Part shown: one piece after another, positions 45,358-57,908 of the stretch
Position numbering within the stretch: position 1 is the first letter of the stretch
How the letters are laid out: each line of letters starts with the position of its first letter
Assembly (NCBI RefSeq): GCF_015999545.1
Contig: NZ_CP065546.1
Coordinates: 1,550,001 to 1,614,000 of the forward strand
DNA from: Lysinibacillus sp. JNUCC-52
Lineage (GTDB): Bacteria > Bacillota > Bacilli > Bacillales_A > Planococcaceae
Length of the DNA: 64,000 bases
Direction: 5' to 3'
The notes under the pieces: generated by a model
Databases searched by the model: none
Told to the model about the DNA's origin: nothing
Seen by the model: the letters and a program-made list of their open reading frames with translations, nothing else
Made by a program: the position numbers and the translations under genes

Positions 45358-46491
45358 TTATTCTTCGTCGTCTTGATATAAGTCAACTGCAGCTTCTTCG
45401 TAGTCGCTATCTTCAGCAGGTACGAATGTGCTTGTTGCAGATGGATAAATACCTAACTCACGTGCATCTGTTTCACTTTTAATATCAATTTTCCAGCCAG
45501 TTAATTTTGCAGCTAAACGAGCATTTTGACCACGTTTACCTATTGCTAACGATAATTGGTAATCTGGCACTACAACAGTTGTTGATTTTTCTTCTTCATT
45601 TACTTGCACATCTAATACTTTTGAAGGGCTTAGTGCATTTGCTACAAATACAACAGGATCTTCTGACCATTCAACGATATCGATTTTCTCGCCGTTAAGT
45701 TCATTGACAATTGTTTGTACACGCGCACCTTTGGCACCAACACATGAGCCTACAGGATCCACTTCTTCGTTATGTGCATGGACGGAAATTTTAGAGCGAT
45801 CCCCTGCTTCACGAGCAATAGATTTGATTTCGACAATGCCCTCATAAATCTCAGGCACTTCCATTTCAAATAGACGACGTAATAAGCCTGGGTGTGTACG
45901 TGAAACGATTACTTGTGGTCCACGCGTCGTACGTTCAACTTTTGTAATATAAACTTTAATACGATCATGTGGGTTGTACGTTTCACCTTGAATTTGTTCG
46001 TTTTGAGGTAATGCAGCTTCTACTTTACCAAGACCTACGTAAATGTTACGTGCATCTAAACGTTCTACAACGCCTGTTACGATATCATCTTCTCGATCTA
46101 CGTATTGCTCATAAATTAAACCGCGTTCTGCTTCACGAACACGTTGTGTAACAACTTGCTTCGCTGTTTGTGCAGCAATACGTCCAAAATTACGAGGTGT
46201 TACTTCTTGTTCAACAATATCTTCTAATTGATAAGCAGGGTTGATAGCCTTTGCATCTTCTATTGCAATTTGTAAACGGTCATCGTCAACTTCTTCAACA
46301 ACATCTTTACGTGAAAACACACGAATTGAGCCTTTGTCTAAATTTAAGTCTACACGAACATTCTGAGCTTGGTTAAAGTTACGCTTGTAAGCTGTTACTA
46401 ATGCAGCCTCAATTGCTTCAATTAACACATCTCTTGAAATTCCTTTTTGTTCTTCCAGCGCCGTTAGCGCATCTAACAAATCACTACTCAT
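45358..46491 (-). CDS. nusA: Transcription termination/antitermination factor NusA
   Basis: 377 residues, the short Gram-positive form without C-terminal acidic repeats. Order: N-terminal RNAP-binding domain (about 1-125), S1 domain (DIVTGVVERLDARNIYVGLG), KH1 (VDPVGSCVGAKGARVQTIV) and KH2 (YQLSLAIGKRGQNARLAAKL). It promotes pausing and intrinsic termination. 24 bp after rimP. The operon leader carries a hairpin that may mediate autocontrol. Confidence 0.98.
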   Translation of the reverse strand: MSSDLLDALTALEEQKGISRDVLIEAIEAALVTAYKRNFNQAQNVRVDLNLDKGSIRVFSRKDVVEEVDDDRLQIAIEDAKAINPAYQLEDIVEQEVTPRNFGRIAAQTAKQVVTQRVREAERGLIYEQYVDREDDIVTGVVERLDARNIYVGLGKVEAALPQNEQIQGETYNPHDRIKVYITKVERTTRGPQVIVSRTHPGLLRRLFEMEVPEIYEGIVEIKSIAREAGDRSKISVHAHNEEVDPVGSCVGAKGARVQTIVNELNGEKIDIVEWSEDPVVFVANALSPSKVLDVQVNEEEKSTTVVVPDYQLSLAIGKRGQNARLAAKLTGWKIDIKSETDARELGIYPSATSTFVPAEDSDYEEAAVDLYQDDEE

Positions 46492-46515
46492 TTTATTTTC
46501 ACTCCTAAATATGCA

Positions 46516-46992
46516 TTATGCTGAAAAATCGATGGCAAGTCGTGCCAAAGCGATTTTTTCTTGTTCAATGGTTACTGTAATTTTTCGGGTTTTAACGGGT
46601 ACTTCCATCACTAATGTATGTTCATCATAAGATGTTAAGTAGCCTTGGAATTCCTTCATGTCCTTAATAGGCTCATAAGTCTTCACATAAATATACTTGC
46701 CAACGGCTTTTTTAAAATCAGTATCTTTTTTTAATGGACGTTCTGCACCTGGTGAAGATACCTCTAAATAATAATTTTGTGTAATAGGATCTTTTTCATC
46801 CAACAGTAAACATAGTCGTTCACTAACTTGAGCACATTGGCCAATGTCAATTCCACCCTCGGGTGTATCTACATAAACACGTAAAAACCAGTTACGTCCT
46901 TCTTTCACAAACTCAACATCCACCAACTCAAGATTTAACTCTTCGACAATCGGCGTAGCAAGTTCTTCAATTAAAGATGGTACTTTGCTCAT
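46516..46992 (-). CDS. rimP: Ribosome maturation factor RimP
   Basis: 158 residues: an N-terminal alpha/beta domain (LELVDVEFVKEGRNWFLRVYVD) and a C-terminal Sm-like domain after YYLEVSSPGAERPL, both diagnostic. Assists 30S assembly. First gene of the rimP-nusA-ylxR-ylxQ-infB-ylxP-rbfA operon; CGCAGGAGG precedes its ATG. Confidence 0.97.
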   Translation of the reverse strand: MSKVPSLIEELATPIVEELNLELVDVEFVKEGRNWFLRVYVDTPEGGIDIGQCAQVSERLCLLLDEKDPITQNYYLEVSSPGAERPLKKDTDFKKAVGKYIYVKTYEPIKDMKEFQGYLTSYDEHTLVMEVPVKTRKITVTIEQEKIALARLAIDFSA

Positions 46993-47034
46993 TGTTTCCT
47001 CCTGCGTTTTTCAATTTCAGGCGTAATAAAACAG

Positions 47035-47063
47035 AAATTCCACCAGTAGGGTTGGTGAAATTT
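47035..47063 (-). promoter_or_regulatory. Leader hairpin of the rimP-nusA operon
   Basis: AAATTTCACC / GGTGGAATTT, a 10-bp stem with one mismatch, loop of nine bases, followed on the minus strand by TCTGTTTTATT, 40-odd bases before rimP. It has the form of a weak (possibly NusA-dependent) terminator, as described for autoregulated nusA in B. subtilis. Confidence 0.5.
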
Positions 47064-47119
47064 GACGGTCTTACCTGCTGTTAGTCTAAAAAATTTGCTT
47101 TGCTTCGGTATAACAACAG

Positions 47120-47146
47120 AAAAGAGCGGGAATGCCCCACTCTTTT
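47120..47146 (-). terminator. polC terminator
   Basis: AAAAGAG / CTCTTTT outer stem with inner GGG/CCC, about 90 bp past the polC stop, ending in TTTT on the minus strand. Confidence 0.8.
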
Positions 47147-47235
47147 GCTGGAAAACTATCAACAAATTATTACCATAAGAATAGCACAATTCACGCTACA
47201 ATGCAAATGAGCTTAATTTACGTTTCGAGCGCTTC

Positions 47236-50200
47236 CTAGAAAAGCGATAACTGATTCGCATCAGGCATGCCTTCCAGACAACCTAATTGATCCATATACT
47301 CAATTAATGTTTTCGACACACGACCTCGTTGTTGTAAATCTTCTTTCGATAAAAACTCGCCATTCTCACGTGCAGCTACAATTGTTTTGGCAACGTTCGT
47401 TCCAAGTCCTGGAATCGCATCAAAAGGTGGGATTAAGGAATTGCCATCAATAATAAACTCACTAGCTTGCGAACGATATAAATCAACCTTTTGGAAGTTC
47501 ATGCCTCGCTCACACATTTCTAGTGCAAGCTCCATTACCGTCAGTAAGTTTTTCTCTTTTGTAGAAGCATCTAGGCCTTTGATGTTAATTTCATCTATTT
47601 TTGCACGAATCATTTGTGAACCTTGTGTCATCGAAATTAAATCAAAATCATCTGCTCTTACTGTGAAGTAGGCAGCATAATATAAGATTGGAAAATGCAC
47701 TTTAAACCAAGCAATACGTACTGCCATTAAAACGTAGGCAGCGGCATGGGCTTTAGGGAACATATATTTTATCTTTTTACAAGATTCGATATACCATCCA
47801 GGTACTTTATTTGCTAGCATTTCTGCTTCAAATTCTTCTGATAAGCCTTTCCCTTTACGAACTGACTCCATAATTTTAAAGGCTAAAGACGGTTCAAGTC
47901 CTTGGTATATTAGATATACCATAATGTCATCACGACAGCCGATTACTTCTTTTAATACGCATGTTCCATTTTGGATAAGCTCCTGCGCATTACCTAGCCA
48001 TACATCCGTACCGTGCGAAAGTCCTGAAATTTGGACAAGCTCTGAGAATGTAGATGGCTTTGTATCTTCTAGCATTTGACGGACAAATCGTGTACCGAAT
48101 TCTGGAATACCTAATGTACCTGTCTTACACCCAATTTGTTTTTCTGTCACCCCTAGAGATTCAGGCGAGCTAAAAATTTTCATAACGAACGGATCATCTG
48201 TTGGGATTGTTTTTGGGTCAATTCCAGATAAATCTTGTAACATCCGAATTACGGTCGGGTCATCGTGCCCAAGAATATCGAGCTTTAAAATATTGTCATG
48301 AATAGAGTGGAAATCAAAGTGCGTTGTTTTCCATTCTGAATCCTGTGCGTCTGCTGGGAACTGTACTGGCGAGAAATCATAAATATCCATATAATCTGGT
48401 ACTACAATAATCCCACCTGGATGTTGCCCTGTTGTCCGTTTAACGCCTGTACAGCCCTGTACTAAACGGTCTACTTCAGCACCACGGAAATGCAGATTGT
48501 TGTCGCTCGCATAACCTTTCACATAGCCGTATGCTGTTTTTTCCGCAACAGTACCTATCGTTCCTGCACGGAATACATAATCTTCACCAAACAAAACCTT
48601 CGTATAGTTGTGGGCTTGCGGTTGGTATTCGCCTGAGAAGTTCAAATCGATATCAGGAACTTTATCCCCTTTAAAACCAAGGAACGTTTCAAACGGAATA
48701 TCTTGCCCATCTTTTTTATATGGTGTGCCACATTCAGTACAATCTTTGTTTGGCAAGTCATAGCCCGAGCTAACCGAACCGTCATTGAAAAACTCGGAAT
48801 GCTTACAATTTGGACAAATATAATGTGGTGGTAATGGGTTTACCTCTGTAATTTCCATAAAGGTTGCTACTAATGAAGAACCTACCGAACCACGCGAACC
48901 TACTAAGTAACCGTCAGCAAGAGATTTTTTTACGAGCTTTGCGGAAATTAAGTAAATAACACCAAATCCATGGCCTAAAATCGACTTTAATTCTTTTTCA
49001 ATACGTGCTTTTACGATTTCAGGTAATTCCTCACCATATATACGATGTGCCATTTCATACGTTAAATTTGTTACTTCATCATCGGAGCCTTCAATTTTTG
49101 GCGTATATAAATCGTCCTTAATCGGCTTGACATCGCCAATCATATCAGCGACTTTTTGCGTATTTGTCACAACTATTTCTTTCGCAAGATCAGGACCTAA
49201 AAAGTCAAAGTCCTTCAGCATCTCATCAGTCGTTCTAAAGTGTACTTCAGGAAGCTTGGATTTATTTAATATATTGGCGCCCCCTTGAGAACCAATTAAT
49301 ATTTGTCTAAACATGCCATCGTTTGGATCTAAATAATGAACATTGCCAGTAGCGACTACAGGCTTATTCATTTTTTTCCCCAATTTAACAAGCTTGCGTA
49401 TTATATCTTCAATTGTCCACTCATCACGAACGACATTACGTTCAATTAAAGGTGCATAAACAGCCTTTGGTTGCACTTCGATATAATCGTAAAATCTTGC
49501 AACTTTTTCCGCTTCCTCTGGGGATTTATTCATCATTGTCTCAAACACTTCACCGTTACTACAGCCTGAACCAATTAATAGCCCCTCTCTATACTGTTCC
49601 AGTGTAGAGCGTGTTACCCGAGGGACACGGTAGAACGTTTTTGTGTGAGAATGGGATACGATTTTAAATAAATTTTTCAAACCGTCATTATTGACTGCTA
49701 AAATCGTACAATGCATCGGACGCGCCTTTTTATATGCATCGCCACCACCAACATGCTTATTGAAATCATCGTGATATTTTATGCCTAGTTCATCGGCTTC
49801 TTTTAACAGATGCAGCAATAAATAGCCTGTCGCTTCCGTATCATAGATCGCACGGTGATGCTGCGTTAATTCAATACCGAATTTTTTACAAAGTGTATTT
49901 AAACGGTGATTTTTCATTGTTGGATGGAGCAAACGGGCAAGTTCTAGTGTATCAATTACTGGGTGAATTGTGTCTTCAAGTCCGTATTTTTTATAACCAG
50001 TATATAAGAAGCCCATATCGAAAGATGCATTGTGTGCCACAACGATAGCGTCCTCAATAAAAGCATGGAACTCATGGATAACTTGTTCCACTTCAGGTGC
50101 ATTGCGTACCATATCATCTGTAATGCCCGTCAGTTCGATAGTCGTTGCTGACAGTGCATGATGTGGATTGGCAAAACTTTCGTATTTATCAATGACATGG

Positions 50201-51567
50201 CCACCTTTAATTTTTACTGCTGCGAGCTCAATAATTGTATCGTAGGCAGTAGAAAGACCTGTCGTTTCGACGTCAAAGACCACATAAGTTGCTTCGTCTA
50301 ATGCACGATGCTCAGAAGCATATGCAATAGGTACACCGTCATCCACTAAATTTGCTTCCAAACCGTAAATAACTTTAATGCCATGTTTTTTCCCCGCTCC
50401 ATATGCATCAGGGAAAGATTGCACTACAGCATGGTCTGTTATCGCAATCGCTGGATGGCCCCATTTAGCAGCCTGTGCCACTAATCTATCTACTGGCGTC
50501 ACTGCGTCCATTTGGCTCATCGGTGTATGCAAATGTAACTCTACTCGTTTTTCACCTTCTGGCGCTTTATCTTGTCGTGTTTCTTTTTTTATTTCATTAA
50601 TATCATTTGCCATCACAATTAAATCACGAATAAAGGTATCGGTTTGCACCGAGCCACGCACTTTTACCCACATACCTTTTTTCAAATGTTGCATCAGTTC
50701 TGCATCGTCATTATCACGCGAGAACATTTTGACAACGATTGAATCGGTATAGTCGGTAATTTTAATTTGAAGAAGTGAGCGGCCACTTTTTAACTCTCTG
50801 ATTTCTGTATCAAAAACAAAGCCTTCAATAATGACGCGTCGTTCTTCTTCCACAATGCGCTTAATTTCCATAATTTCATCGTCTTTAATTTGCATACCAA
50901 GCTGGAATGGACGATCGCCAAGCGCTGCCAATGCTGGATTGTCCTTTTTCTCCTGCTCACGTTTTTGGAAGTCTTGCATCGCTTGCTGTGCCATTGCTGC
51001 TTCCTCTAAACGTTTTTGCTCGATAAAGGCTTGCTGCGCCTCACGCATCTCATCCGTTTCCTCTTGGAGCATAAAATCGAACGCTATTTGCGGAAAACCA
51101 AATTGACTGTAACTCATTGCAAGCTTTTCTGCATATTTTGTTTTCAGCATCATTAGCTCCATGTCCTGCTTGCAGGATACCATAATTTTTTGCCCATTCC
51201 ACATTGGGATTTGCGAAACAAGGCAGTTTTTTAACGGTGGTGCCATATCGTCGATTTGCTCAATTACTGTTAGCCAATACGTTTGGATAAGTTCTTCCGT
51301 AACATTTTTTTCAACTGTTTCAAAGGTTGTTTCAATTTGCGCAATAGCAGCGAATTTTTCTGCTAGATGTGTACGAAATAGTTGATATAACGGAAATGGA
51401 AGTATGCCACGTAATTTAATATTAAAATGCCAGAGTCTGTTCTTTTTATGCACCGTTAGACGTGATAACTCGCCTTCTTCAAAAAAAGACATATATACAT
51501 CATCTGTTAACTCTAGTTGTTGCAAGAGCATTCGTAATCTCTGTCTTGCTTCTTGTTGCTGTTCCAA
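47236..51567 (-). CDS. polC: DNA polymerase III alpha subunit, Gram-positive type
   Basis: 1443 residues from a TTG at 51565-51567 ([11 protein letters not shown]...), which has AGGTG upstream and lines up with the MEQ start of B. subtilis PolC; an ATG 21 bases earlier has no ribosome site. Order: N-terminal domain, OB fold (about 225-320), PHP domain ([18 protein letters not shown]) split by an inserted DEDDh exonuclease ([33 protein letters not shown]), zinc-binding [10 protein letters not shown]...CTECG, and the catalytic palm with [12 protein letters not shown]. Replicative polymerase with proofreading. Monocistronic between proS and rimP. Confidence 0.98.
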   Translation of the reverse strand: MEQQQEARQRLRMLLQQLELTDDVYMSFFEEGELSRLTVHKKNRLWHFNIKLRGILPFPLYQLFRTHLAEKFAAIAQIETTFETVEKNVTEELIQTYWLTVIEQIDDMAPPLKNCLVSQIPMWNGQKIMVSCKQDMELMMLKTKYAEKLAMSYSQFGFPQIAFDFMLQEETDEMREAQQAFIEQKRLEEAAMAQQAMQDFQKREQEKKDNPALAALGDRPFQLGMQIKDDEIMEIKRIVEEERRVIIEGFVFDTEIRELKSGRSLLQIKITDYTDSIVVKMFSRDNDDAELMQHLKKGMWVKVRGSVQTDTFIRDLIVMANDINEIKKETRQDKAPEGEKRVELHLHTPMSQMDAVTPVDRLVAQAAKWGHPAIAITDHAVVQSFPDAYGAGKKHGIKVIYGLEANLVDDGVPIAYASEHRALDEATYVVFDVETTGLSTAYDTIIELAAVKIKGGHVIDKYESFANPHHALSATTIELTGITDDMVRNAPEVEQVIHEFHAFIEDAIVVAHNASFDMGFLYTGYKKYGLEDTIHPVIDTLELARLLHPTMKNHRLNTLCKKFGIELTQHHRAIYDTEATGYLLLHLLKEADELGIKYHDDFNKHVGGGDAYKKARPMHCTILAVNNDGLKNLFKIVSHSHTKTFYRVPRVTRSTLEQYREGLLIGSGCSNGEVFETMMNKSPEEAEKVARFYDYIEVQPKAVYAPLIERNVVRDEWTIEDIIRKLVKLGKKMNKPVVATGNVHYLDPNDGMFRQILIGSQGGANILNKSKLPEVHFRTTDEMLKDFDFLGPDLAKEIVVTNTQKVADMIGDVKPIKDDLYTPKIEGSDDEVTNLTYEMAHRIYGEELPEIVKARIEKELKSILGHGFGVIYLISAKLVKKSLADGYLVGSRGSVGSSLVATFMEITEVNPLPPHYICPNCKHSEFFNDGSVSSGYDLPNKDCTECGTPYKKDGQDIPFETFLGFKGDKVPDIDLNFSGEYQPQAHNYTKVLFGEDYVFRAGTIGTVAEKTAYGYVKGYASDNNLHFRGAEVDRLVQGCTGVKRTTGQHPGGIIVVPDYMDIYDFSPVQFPADAQDSEWKTTHFDFHSIHDNILKLDILGHDDPTVIRMLQDLSGIDPKTIPTDDPFVMKIFSSPESLGVTEKQIGCKTGTLGIPEFGTRFVRQMLEDTKPSTFSELVQISGLSHGTDVWLGNAQELIQNGTCVLKEVIGCRDDIMVYLIYQGLEPSLAFKIMESVRKGKGLSEEFEAEMLANKVPGWYIESCKKIKYMFPKAHAAAYVLMAVRIAWFKVHFPILYYAAYFTVRADDFDLISMTQGSQMIRAKIDEINIKGLDASTKEKNLLTVMELALEMCERGMNFQKVDLYRSQASEFIIDGNSLIPPFDAIPGLGTNVAKTIVAARENGEFLSKEDLQQRGRVSKTLIEYMDQLGCLEGMPDANQLSLF

Positions 51568-51666
51568 TCGGTCGACACCTACTTTCATTTAAAGAGAAGG
51601 AGGCAGCCCTAATAGCCTCTTGTTCTATTTTTATCTAGCGAATACTATTCAAATTTGAAGCAAAAA

Positions 51667-51757
51667 AATTCGCTCCCTTTCCACGGGCAAATCCGCAAAT
51701 CTCACATTGTTTTGTTCAGTGAGATTTGCTTGGCTTCCCGTAGGAGTGTCGCGAATT
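51667..51757. repeat. Large imperfect hairpin repeat (CTTTCCACGGGC core)
   Basis: Outer AATTCGC / GCGAATT, inner perfect CAAATCTCAC / GTGAGATTTG, and a CTCCCTTTCCACGGGC core at 51673-51688 paired with a matching CCCGTAGGAG arm. Fourth and best-preserved relative of the cores at 5441, 25065 and 31572. Sits between proS and polC. Confidence 0.65.
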
Positions 51758-51783
51758 CGTTTGCTTAATCCTCATTCTTCATT

Positions 51784-51809
51784 AAAAGATGCTATTCGTA
51801 TAAGCATCT
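51784..51809 (-). terminator. proS terminator
   Basis: AGATGCT / AGCATCT stem followed by TTTT on the minus strand, about 35 bp past the proS stop. Short but correctly placed. Confidence 0.6.
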
Positions 51810-51841
51810 ATATCTTTTGAGTTTAACCTTCCCAAAGGATA

Positions 51842-53548
<1,707 letters not shown>

Positions 53549-53605
53549 TCAGTGTTCCACCTTTTTAATAAATAAATTTATACTCTAATTAGCATAAACA
53601 AATTT

Positions 53606-53646
53606 AGCTTTGAACGCAATGTTTCAAAAAAATTGCGTTCAAAGCT
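53606..53646 (-). terminator. rseP terminator
   Basis: Perfect 15-bp stem AGCTTTGAACGCAAT / ATTGCGTTCAAAGCT with an 11-base loop, about 100 bp past the rseP stop; closes the uppS-cdsA-dxr-rseP unit. Confidence 0.85.
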
Positions 53647-53747
53647 ATTTTACAATTTAATTTCACTTTAGCAAAACCTTGTCTCAAGTTTATTTTGTAT
53701 AAGCTTAAGACATTGGAAATACGAAAGCAAACTGTCGTTTAATTTTG

Positions 53748-55010
53748 CTAGAAGAAGAATCGTTGAATATCGTTCCATGTTACAACGACCATTAATATCA
53801 TCAGCAATACGATGCCGACGAAGTGAACCATTCCCTCTTTTTGACGATCAATTGGTTTACCCCTTACAGCTTCAAAGCCAAAGAACAAGAGCCGTCCGCC
53901 ATCTAACGCTGGAAGCGGTAAAAGGTTCATAATACCAAGGTTAATGCTTAACATAGCTGCGAAATTCATTAATGCGAAAATGCCCCACGCTGCAACTTCC
54001 TCAGTCGTTTTATAAATACCTACTGGTCCTGATAATGCATCAATTGTAAATTGCCCCGTAATAAGCATACCTAATAATTCAAAAATCCGAACTGTCATAT
54101 TATACGTTTCTTGTGCTCCGTAAACGACAGCCTTTATAGGATTAAATACACGAGGACTTTCATACTTAACACCAATTTGCCCGACAGTCTCGCCGTTCTG
54201 CTTAACGCCTTTCACTGTCATGTTAAGATTTTCTACTTGTCCACCGCGCTCAACAGTTACATTAATATTTTGGTCAGGGCGCTTTTGTACAATGGCAGCT
54301 AAGTCTTGCCATTTTTCAACAGCTTGTCCATCGATAGATGTAACCTTATCCCCCGCAAGCATCCCTGCCTGTGCTGCTGGATCGTTTGCAACTACTTCTG
54401 TAATAATAGGCTCATATGTTGGGACACCATTTAACAAGCCAATTAGTATATAGATGAAAAAGGCTAGTATGAAGTTAAATAATGGTCCAGCAAAAATTGT
54501 CATTGCACGTTGACCAACTGTTTTTGCGTTAAACTGACGATCATATGGCGCAATTACTGTTTCTCTACCATTCTCTACAACTACACAATCTCTTGCCACA
54601 CTATAACGAACTAAATTTTCCTCTTCATCATAGCCTTCAATAAATAACTCTCGTTCTAAGTCAGCACGTTCCACTTCTAAAAATAATAAATCTGGCAATT
54701 GTTTATTATTTTGATTAAAAATGATTTTATTCACGATATTATCTTCATTGACAATTATCCCTACACGGTAACCTGGCTGTAATTCAACACCATCCATGTC
54801 CTCTCCTGCCATGCGGACATATCCACCGATTGGCAATAAACGGACTGTATAAATTGTTTCACCATGCGTCTTACCATAGATTTTCGGACCCATACCAATT
54901 GCGAATTCACGAACCATAATTCCTGCACGCTTCGCAAAAAGGAAGTGACCAAGTTCATGGAAAAACACGAGCAAGCCAAATATTAAAATAAATGCAACGG
55001 CTGTTTGCAT
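53748..55010 (-). CDS. rseP: Site-2 membrane metalloprotease RasP/RseP
   Basis: 420 residues. HELGH zinc motif at 18-22 inside the first membrane helix, the second catalytic LPALDGGRLL motif near the C-terminus, four membrane segments, and a PDZ domain (about 205-280) between helices 2 and 3. In B. subtilis (rasP, yluC) it cleaves anti-sigma RsiW and the cell-division protein FtsL and clears signal peptides. Last gene of the isoprenoid/phospholipid unit, 51 bp after dxr. Confidence 0.96.
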   Translation of the reverse strand: MQTAVAFILIFGLLVFFHELGHFLFAKRAGIMVREFAIGMGPKIYGKTHGETIYTVRLLPIGGYVRMAGEDMDGVELQPGYRVGIIVNEDNIVNKIIFNQNNKQLPDLLFLEVERADLERELFIEGYDEEENLVRYSVARDCVVVENGRETVIAPYDRQFNAKTVGQRAMTIFAGPLFNFILAFFIYILIGLLNGVPTYEPIITEVVANDPAAQAGMLAGDKVTSIDGQAVEKWQDLAAIVQKRPDQNINVTVERGGQVENLNMTVKGVKQNGETVGQIGVKYESPRVFNPIKAVVYGAQETYNMTVRIFELLGMLITGQFTIDALSGPVGIYKTTEEVAAWGIFALMNFAAMLSINLGIMNLLPLPALDGGRLLFFGFEAVRGKPIDRQKEGMVHFVGIVLLMILMVVVTWNDIQRFFF

Positions 55011-55061
55011 AATACCCCACCTCTTTTAAAACGAATAGTTAACGATAGCTTTCTGTCTTAA

Positions 55062-56207
55062 TTATTTTACCATGTCTAACACTATTTTTCTTGTTTCTCT
55101 GTCCACATGTAAAATTGTTTGTAAATCTGGCACTAAAATATTATTGTGTCCCTGCATAATACGTTCAATTGTTTCATCAATTTCAAGGAAAGTTATTTTC
55201 CCTTGTAAAAATGCTTCGACTGCTGCTTCGTTTGCCGCATTCATCGCAGTTAAAATCGTACCTCCTGTACGCCCTGCTTCAAAGGCTAATCGCAAAGCTG
55301 GGTAGCGTTCAAAATCCATTTCTTTAAAATGAAGCTGACCAATTTGCGCTAAATTAAGTCGTTGACCATTATTAAGCGGTATACGGTCTGGATAACTTAA
55401 AGCGTACTGGATAGGGACACGCATATCTGGTGTACCAAGCTGAGCAATAACACTAGTATCATGATACTCAACTAGAGAGTGAATAATACTTTCTCTGTGT
55501 AAAAGTACATCAATTTTATCATAAGGCATATTAAACAAGACATGTGCTTCTATGACTTCAAGCCCTTTATTCATCATCGTAGCGGAATCTATTGTTATTT
55601 TCGCGCCCATCGACCAGTTTGGATGATTGAGTGCATCCGCAACCGTCACATGTTTTAACTCTTCACGCGTTTTGTCGCGGAAACTACCACCAGAAGCTGT
55701 AATAATTAAACGCTCAATATTTTTTGGATTTTCACCATTCATTGATTGGAAGATAGCAGAATGCTCACTATCAACGGGTAATATTGGAGCATTGTATTTT
55801 TTCGCTTCTGCCATCACTAAGTGTCCTGCCGTTACAAGCGTTTCCTTATTGGCAATGGCAATAGTTTTGCTCATGCGAATTGCAGCTAGTGTGGATTCAA
55901 GACCAACGCTACCGAGCACTGCATTGACAAGTATCGTCGAATCAGGATGTGTAGCAACCTCTACAAGCCCCTTTGCACCGAATGTGAAATGTACATGTGG
56001 GTAGTCTTTTGCTAGCAAACGTGCATCTTCCTCCAGCTGAACAGATACAAGTTCAGGCTGTAAGGTTTCAATCATTTCACGTGTTTTTTCTATGTTTTTT
56101 CCTGAAGAAAACGCTACAAGTTGAAATGCATCACGTTGTTCTTTTAAAATATCATAGGTTTGCCAACCGATAGATCCAGTTGCACCCAATAAACTAATTT
56201 TTTTCAC
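55062..56207 (-). CDS. dxr: 1-deoxy-D-xylulose 5-phosphate reductoisomerase
   Basis: 381 residues from a GTG at 56205-56207 ([14 protein letters not shown]), with AAAAGGGGAC upstream; a longer ATG-started reading lacks a ribosome site. NADPH-binding [11 protein letters not shown] (7-17), metal/substrate motif [10 protein letters not shown] and the SGGSFR and [27 protein letters not shown] substrate loops are all present. Makes 2-C-methyl-D-erythritol 4-phosphate, so the organism uses the MEP route for isoprenoids; uppS nearby uses the product line. Confidence 0.97.
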   Translation of the reverse strand: MKKISLLGATGSIGWQTYDILKEQRDAFQLVAFSSGKNIEKTREMIETLQPELVSVQLEEDARLLAKDYPHVHFTFGAKGLVEVATHPDSTILVNAVLGSVGLESTLAAIRMSKTIAIANKETLVTAGHLVMAEAKKYNAPILPVDSEHSAIFQSMNGENPKNIERLIITASGGSFRDKTREELKHVTVADALNHPNWSMGAKITIDSATMMNKGLEVIEAHVLFNMPYDKIDVLLHRESIIHSLVEYHDTSVIAQLGTPDMRVPIQYALSYPDRIPLNNGQRLNLAQIGQLHFKEMDFERYPALRLAFEAGRTGGTILTAMNAANEAAVEAFLQGKITFLEIDETIERIMQGHNNILVPDLQTILHVDRETRKIVLDMVK

Positions 56208-56316
56208 GACAAAACGTCCCCTTTTTCTATCTAAGCGAATTAATGTCCTTATTCGCATATTCATCAATCACATTGAAATCATTTTTCATGAAATAAACTC
56301 AACTCAATTTGCTTAT

Positions 56317-57117
56317 TTAGCTACCGAAGAGATGTAAAAAATGGAGTAAAGGCACTACGAATAGCAAACTGTCAAAGCGATCTAAAATCCCGCCGTGCCC
56401 TGGTAAAATATTGCCCGAATCTTTCACGTCAAAGTGTCGCTTTATAGCTGACTCCACTAAATCACCCATTTGTCCAATGATGGAAGCAAAAATCGTAATA
56501 AATATTAGTGAAACATATCCATTGGCAAATGGATAAATTGCTTGCATCGCAATCGCAAAAATAACTGCAATCACAATCCCACCAATAAAGCCTTCAATCG
56601 TTTTCTTCGGTGAAATTTCTGGCCATAGCTTATTTTTACCTAATTTTCTACCTACAAAATATGCGCCAGAATCTGTTGTCCATACAACAAGTAAACAATA
56701 TACAACAAATTCAAGACCGTAGCTTCTCGTTTCAATTAAATAATGGAAGCCTAATCCTACATAAAACGCGCCAAGTAAAATAAAGCCAACTTCGTCAAAT
56801 GTAATTTTATTTTTTACTAGGACAACATAAATCAGTAAAAGCATTACAAGTCCATAAATAACCATTAATACAGATGAGTAGCCAATTGCATGTACTACCT
56901 CATTTGCCCAGTTATTTGGTATTACGAGCATAATAAGGGTTAGTAAGCCAACCAACCCTGGTACAGAAAAAATCGAAATACTTTTCATCTTTAGTATTTC
57001 ATAAAAGCCTACAACAGCCATTGCAAGCACAAGTAGTGTAAATGGCACTTTTCCATAAATGACAAATGGAATAAACAGTGCCGCTGCAATGATTGCTGTA
57101 ATTATTCGCTGTTTCAA
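56317..57117 (-). CDS. cdsA: Phosphatidate cytidylyltransferase
   Basis: 266 residues, about eight membrane helices. The C-terminal CDP-DAG synthase signature is clear: SPKKTIEGFIGG and GDLVESAIKRHFDVKDSGNILPGHGGILDRFDSL. Makes CDP-diacylglycerol, the substrate of PgsA elsewhere in this window. The ATG overlaps the uppS stop as ATGA. Confidence 0.97.
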   Translation of the reverse strand: MKQRIITAIIAAALFIPFVIYGKVPFTLLVLAMAVVGFYEILKMKSISIFSVPGLVGLLTLIMLVIPNNWANEVVHAIGYSSVLMVIYGLVMLLLIYVVLVKNKITFDEVGFILLGAFYVGLGFHYLIETRSYGLEFVVYCLLVVWTTDSGAYFVGRKLGKNKLWPEISPKKTIEGFIGGIVIAVIFAIAMQAIYPFANGYVSLIFITIFASIIGQMGDLVESAIKRHFDVKDSGNILPGHGGILDRFDSLLFVVPLLHFLHLFGS

Positions 57118-57908
57118 GATGTTTCTTCTCCCTTCAACCCACCGTAACGGCGATTACGTTTTTGATAGTTTTCCACCGCTTCCAGAAAGTTTTCCTCGCT
57201 AAAATCTGGCCACAATGTATCTGTAAACCAAAACTCTGTATAGGCGAGTTGCCATAACATAAAGTTACTTAATCGTACTTCACCACTTGTACGAATTAGT
57301 AAGTCAGGCTCTGGTAGATGAGCTGTCATTAAATGAGATGTCATACATTCCTCATTTATGTCTTGTATTGTTAATTGACCGTCTTGAATTTTTTGAAGCA
57401 TCGCTTTCATGGCGCTCACCATTTCTGAGCGACTGCCATAATTCAAAGCAAAATTTAAAATTAACCCTGTATTATGCTTCGTCTCCTCCATAGCCTCATA
57501 CAATGCTTTTTGTGTATGTGCTGGTAAGAGCGACGGATCCCCAATCATTTCAACACGCACATTGCGCTCCATCATTTCCGGTAAAAAAGAACCCAAAAAT
57601 TCAACAGGTAAACGCATCAGAAAATCGACTTCTGGTTTTGGTCGTTTCCAATTTTCAGTAGAGAACGCATACACTGTTAATACTTTTATTCCAAGATCAG
57701 ATGCAAATCTAGTTACCTTCCGTACCGTCTTCATACCTTCATGGTGCCCAGCAACACGTGGCATGGCGCGTTTTTTAGCCCAACGTCCATTTCCGTCCAT
57801 AATAATCGCTACATGGGCAGGAATCGGCTCGCTTTTCGAAAGGGCAACACGTTCCTCCAATGATAGTATATCCATATTTACTTGTTTACCTAATAGCTTC
57901 TTAAACAT
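57114..57908 (-). CDS. uppS: Undecaprenyl diphosphate synthase (isoprenyl transferase)
   Basis: 264 residues. Catalytic aspartate D38 in IIMDGNGRWAKKR, SxxNW-type STENWKRP, and the C-terminal EPDLLIRTSGEVRLSNFMLWQLAYTE region of cis-prenyltransferases. Makes the C55 lipid carrier for peptidoglycan, teichoic acid and EPS. GTGGGGGAG precedes the ATG. First gene of its unit; the leader contains a long nested inverted repeat. Confidence 0.97.
   Translation of the reverse strand: MFKKLLGKQVNMDILSLEERVALSKSEPIPAHVAIIMDGNGRWAKKRAMPRVAGHHEGMKTVRKVTRFASDLGIKVLTVYAFSTENWKRPKPEVDFLMRLPVEFLGSFLPEMMERNVRVEMIGDPSLLPAHTQKALYEAMEETKHNTGLILNFALNYGSRSEMVSAMKAMLQKIQDGQLTIQDINEECMTSHLMTAHLPEPDLLIRTSGEVRLSNFMLWQLAYTEFWFTDTLWPDFSEENFLEAVENYQKRNRRYGGLKGEETS

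Noticed and set aside
53549..53747. T-box leader for proS
   Set aside because: Upstream sequence is occupied by the rseP terminator and is too short; no GGTGG-type antiterminator core was found.
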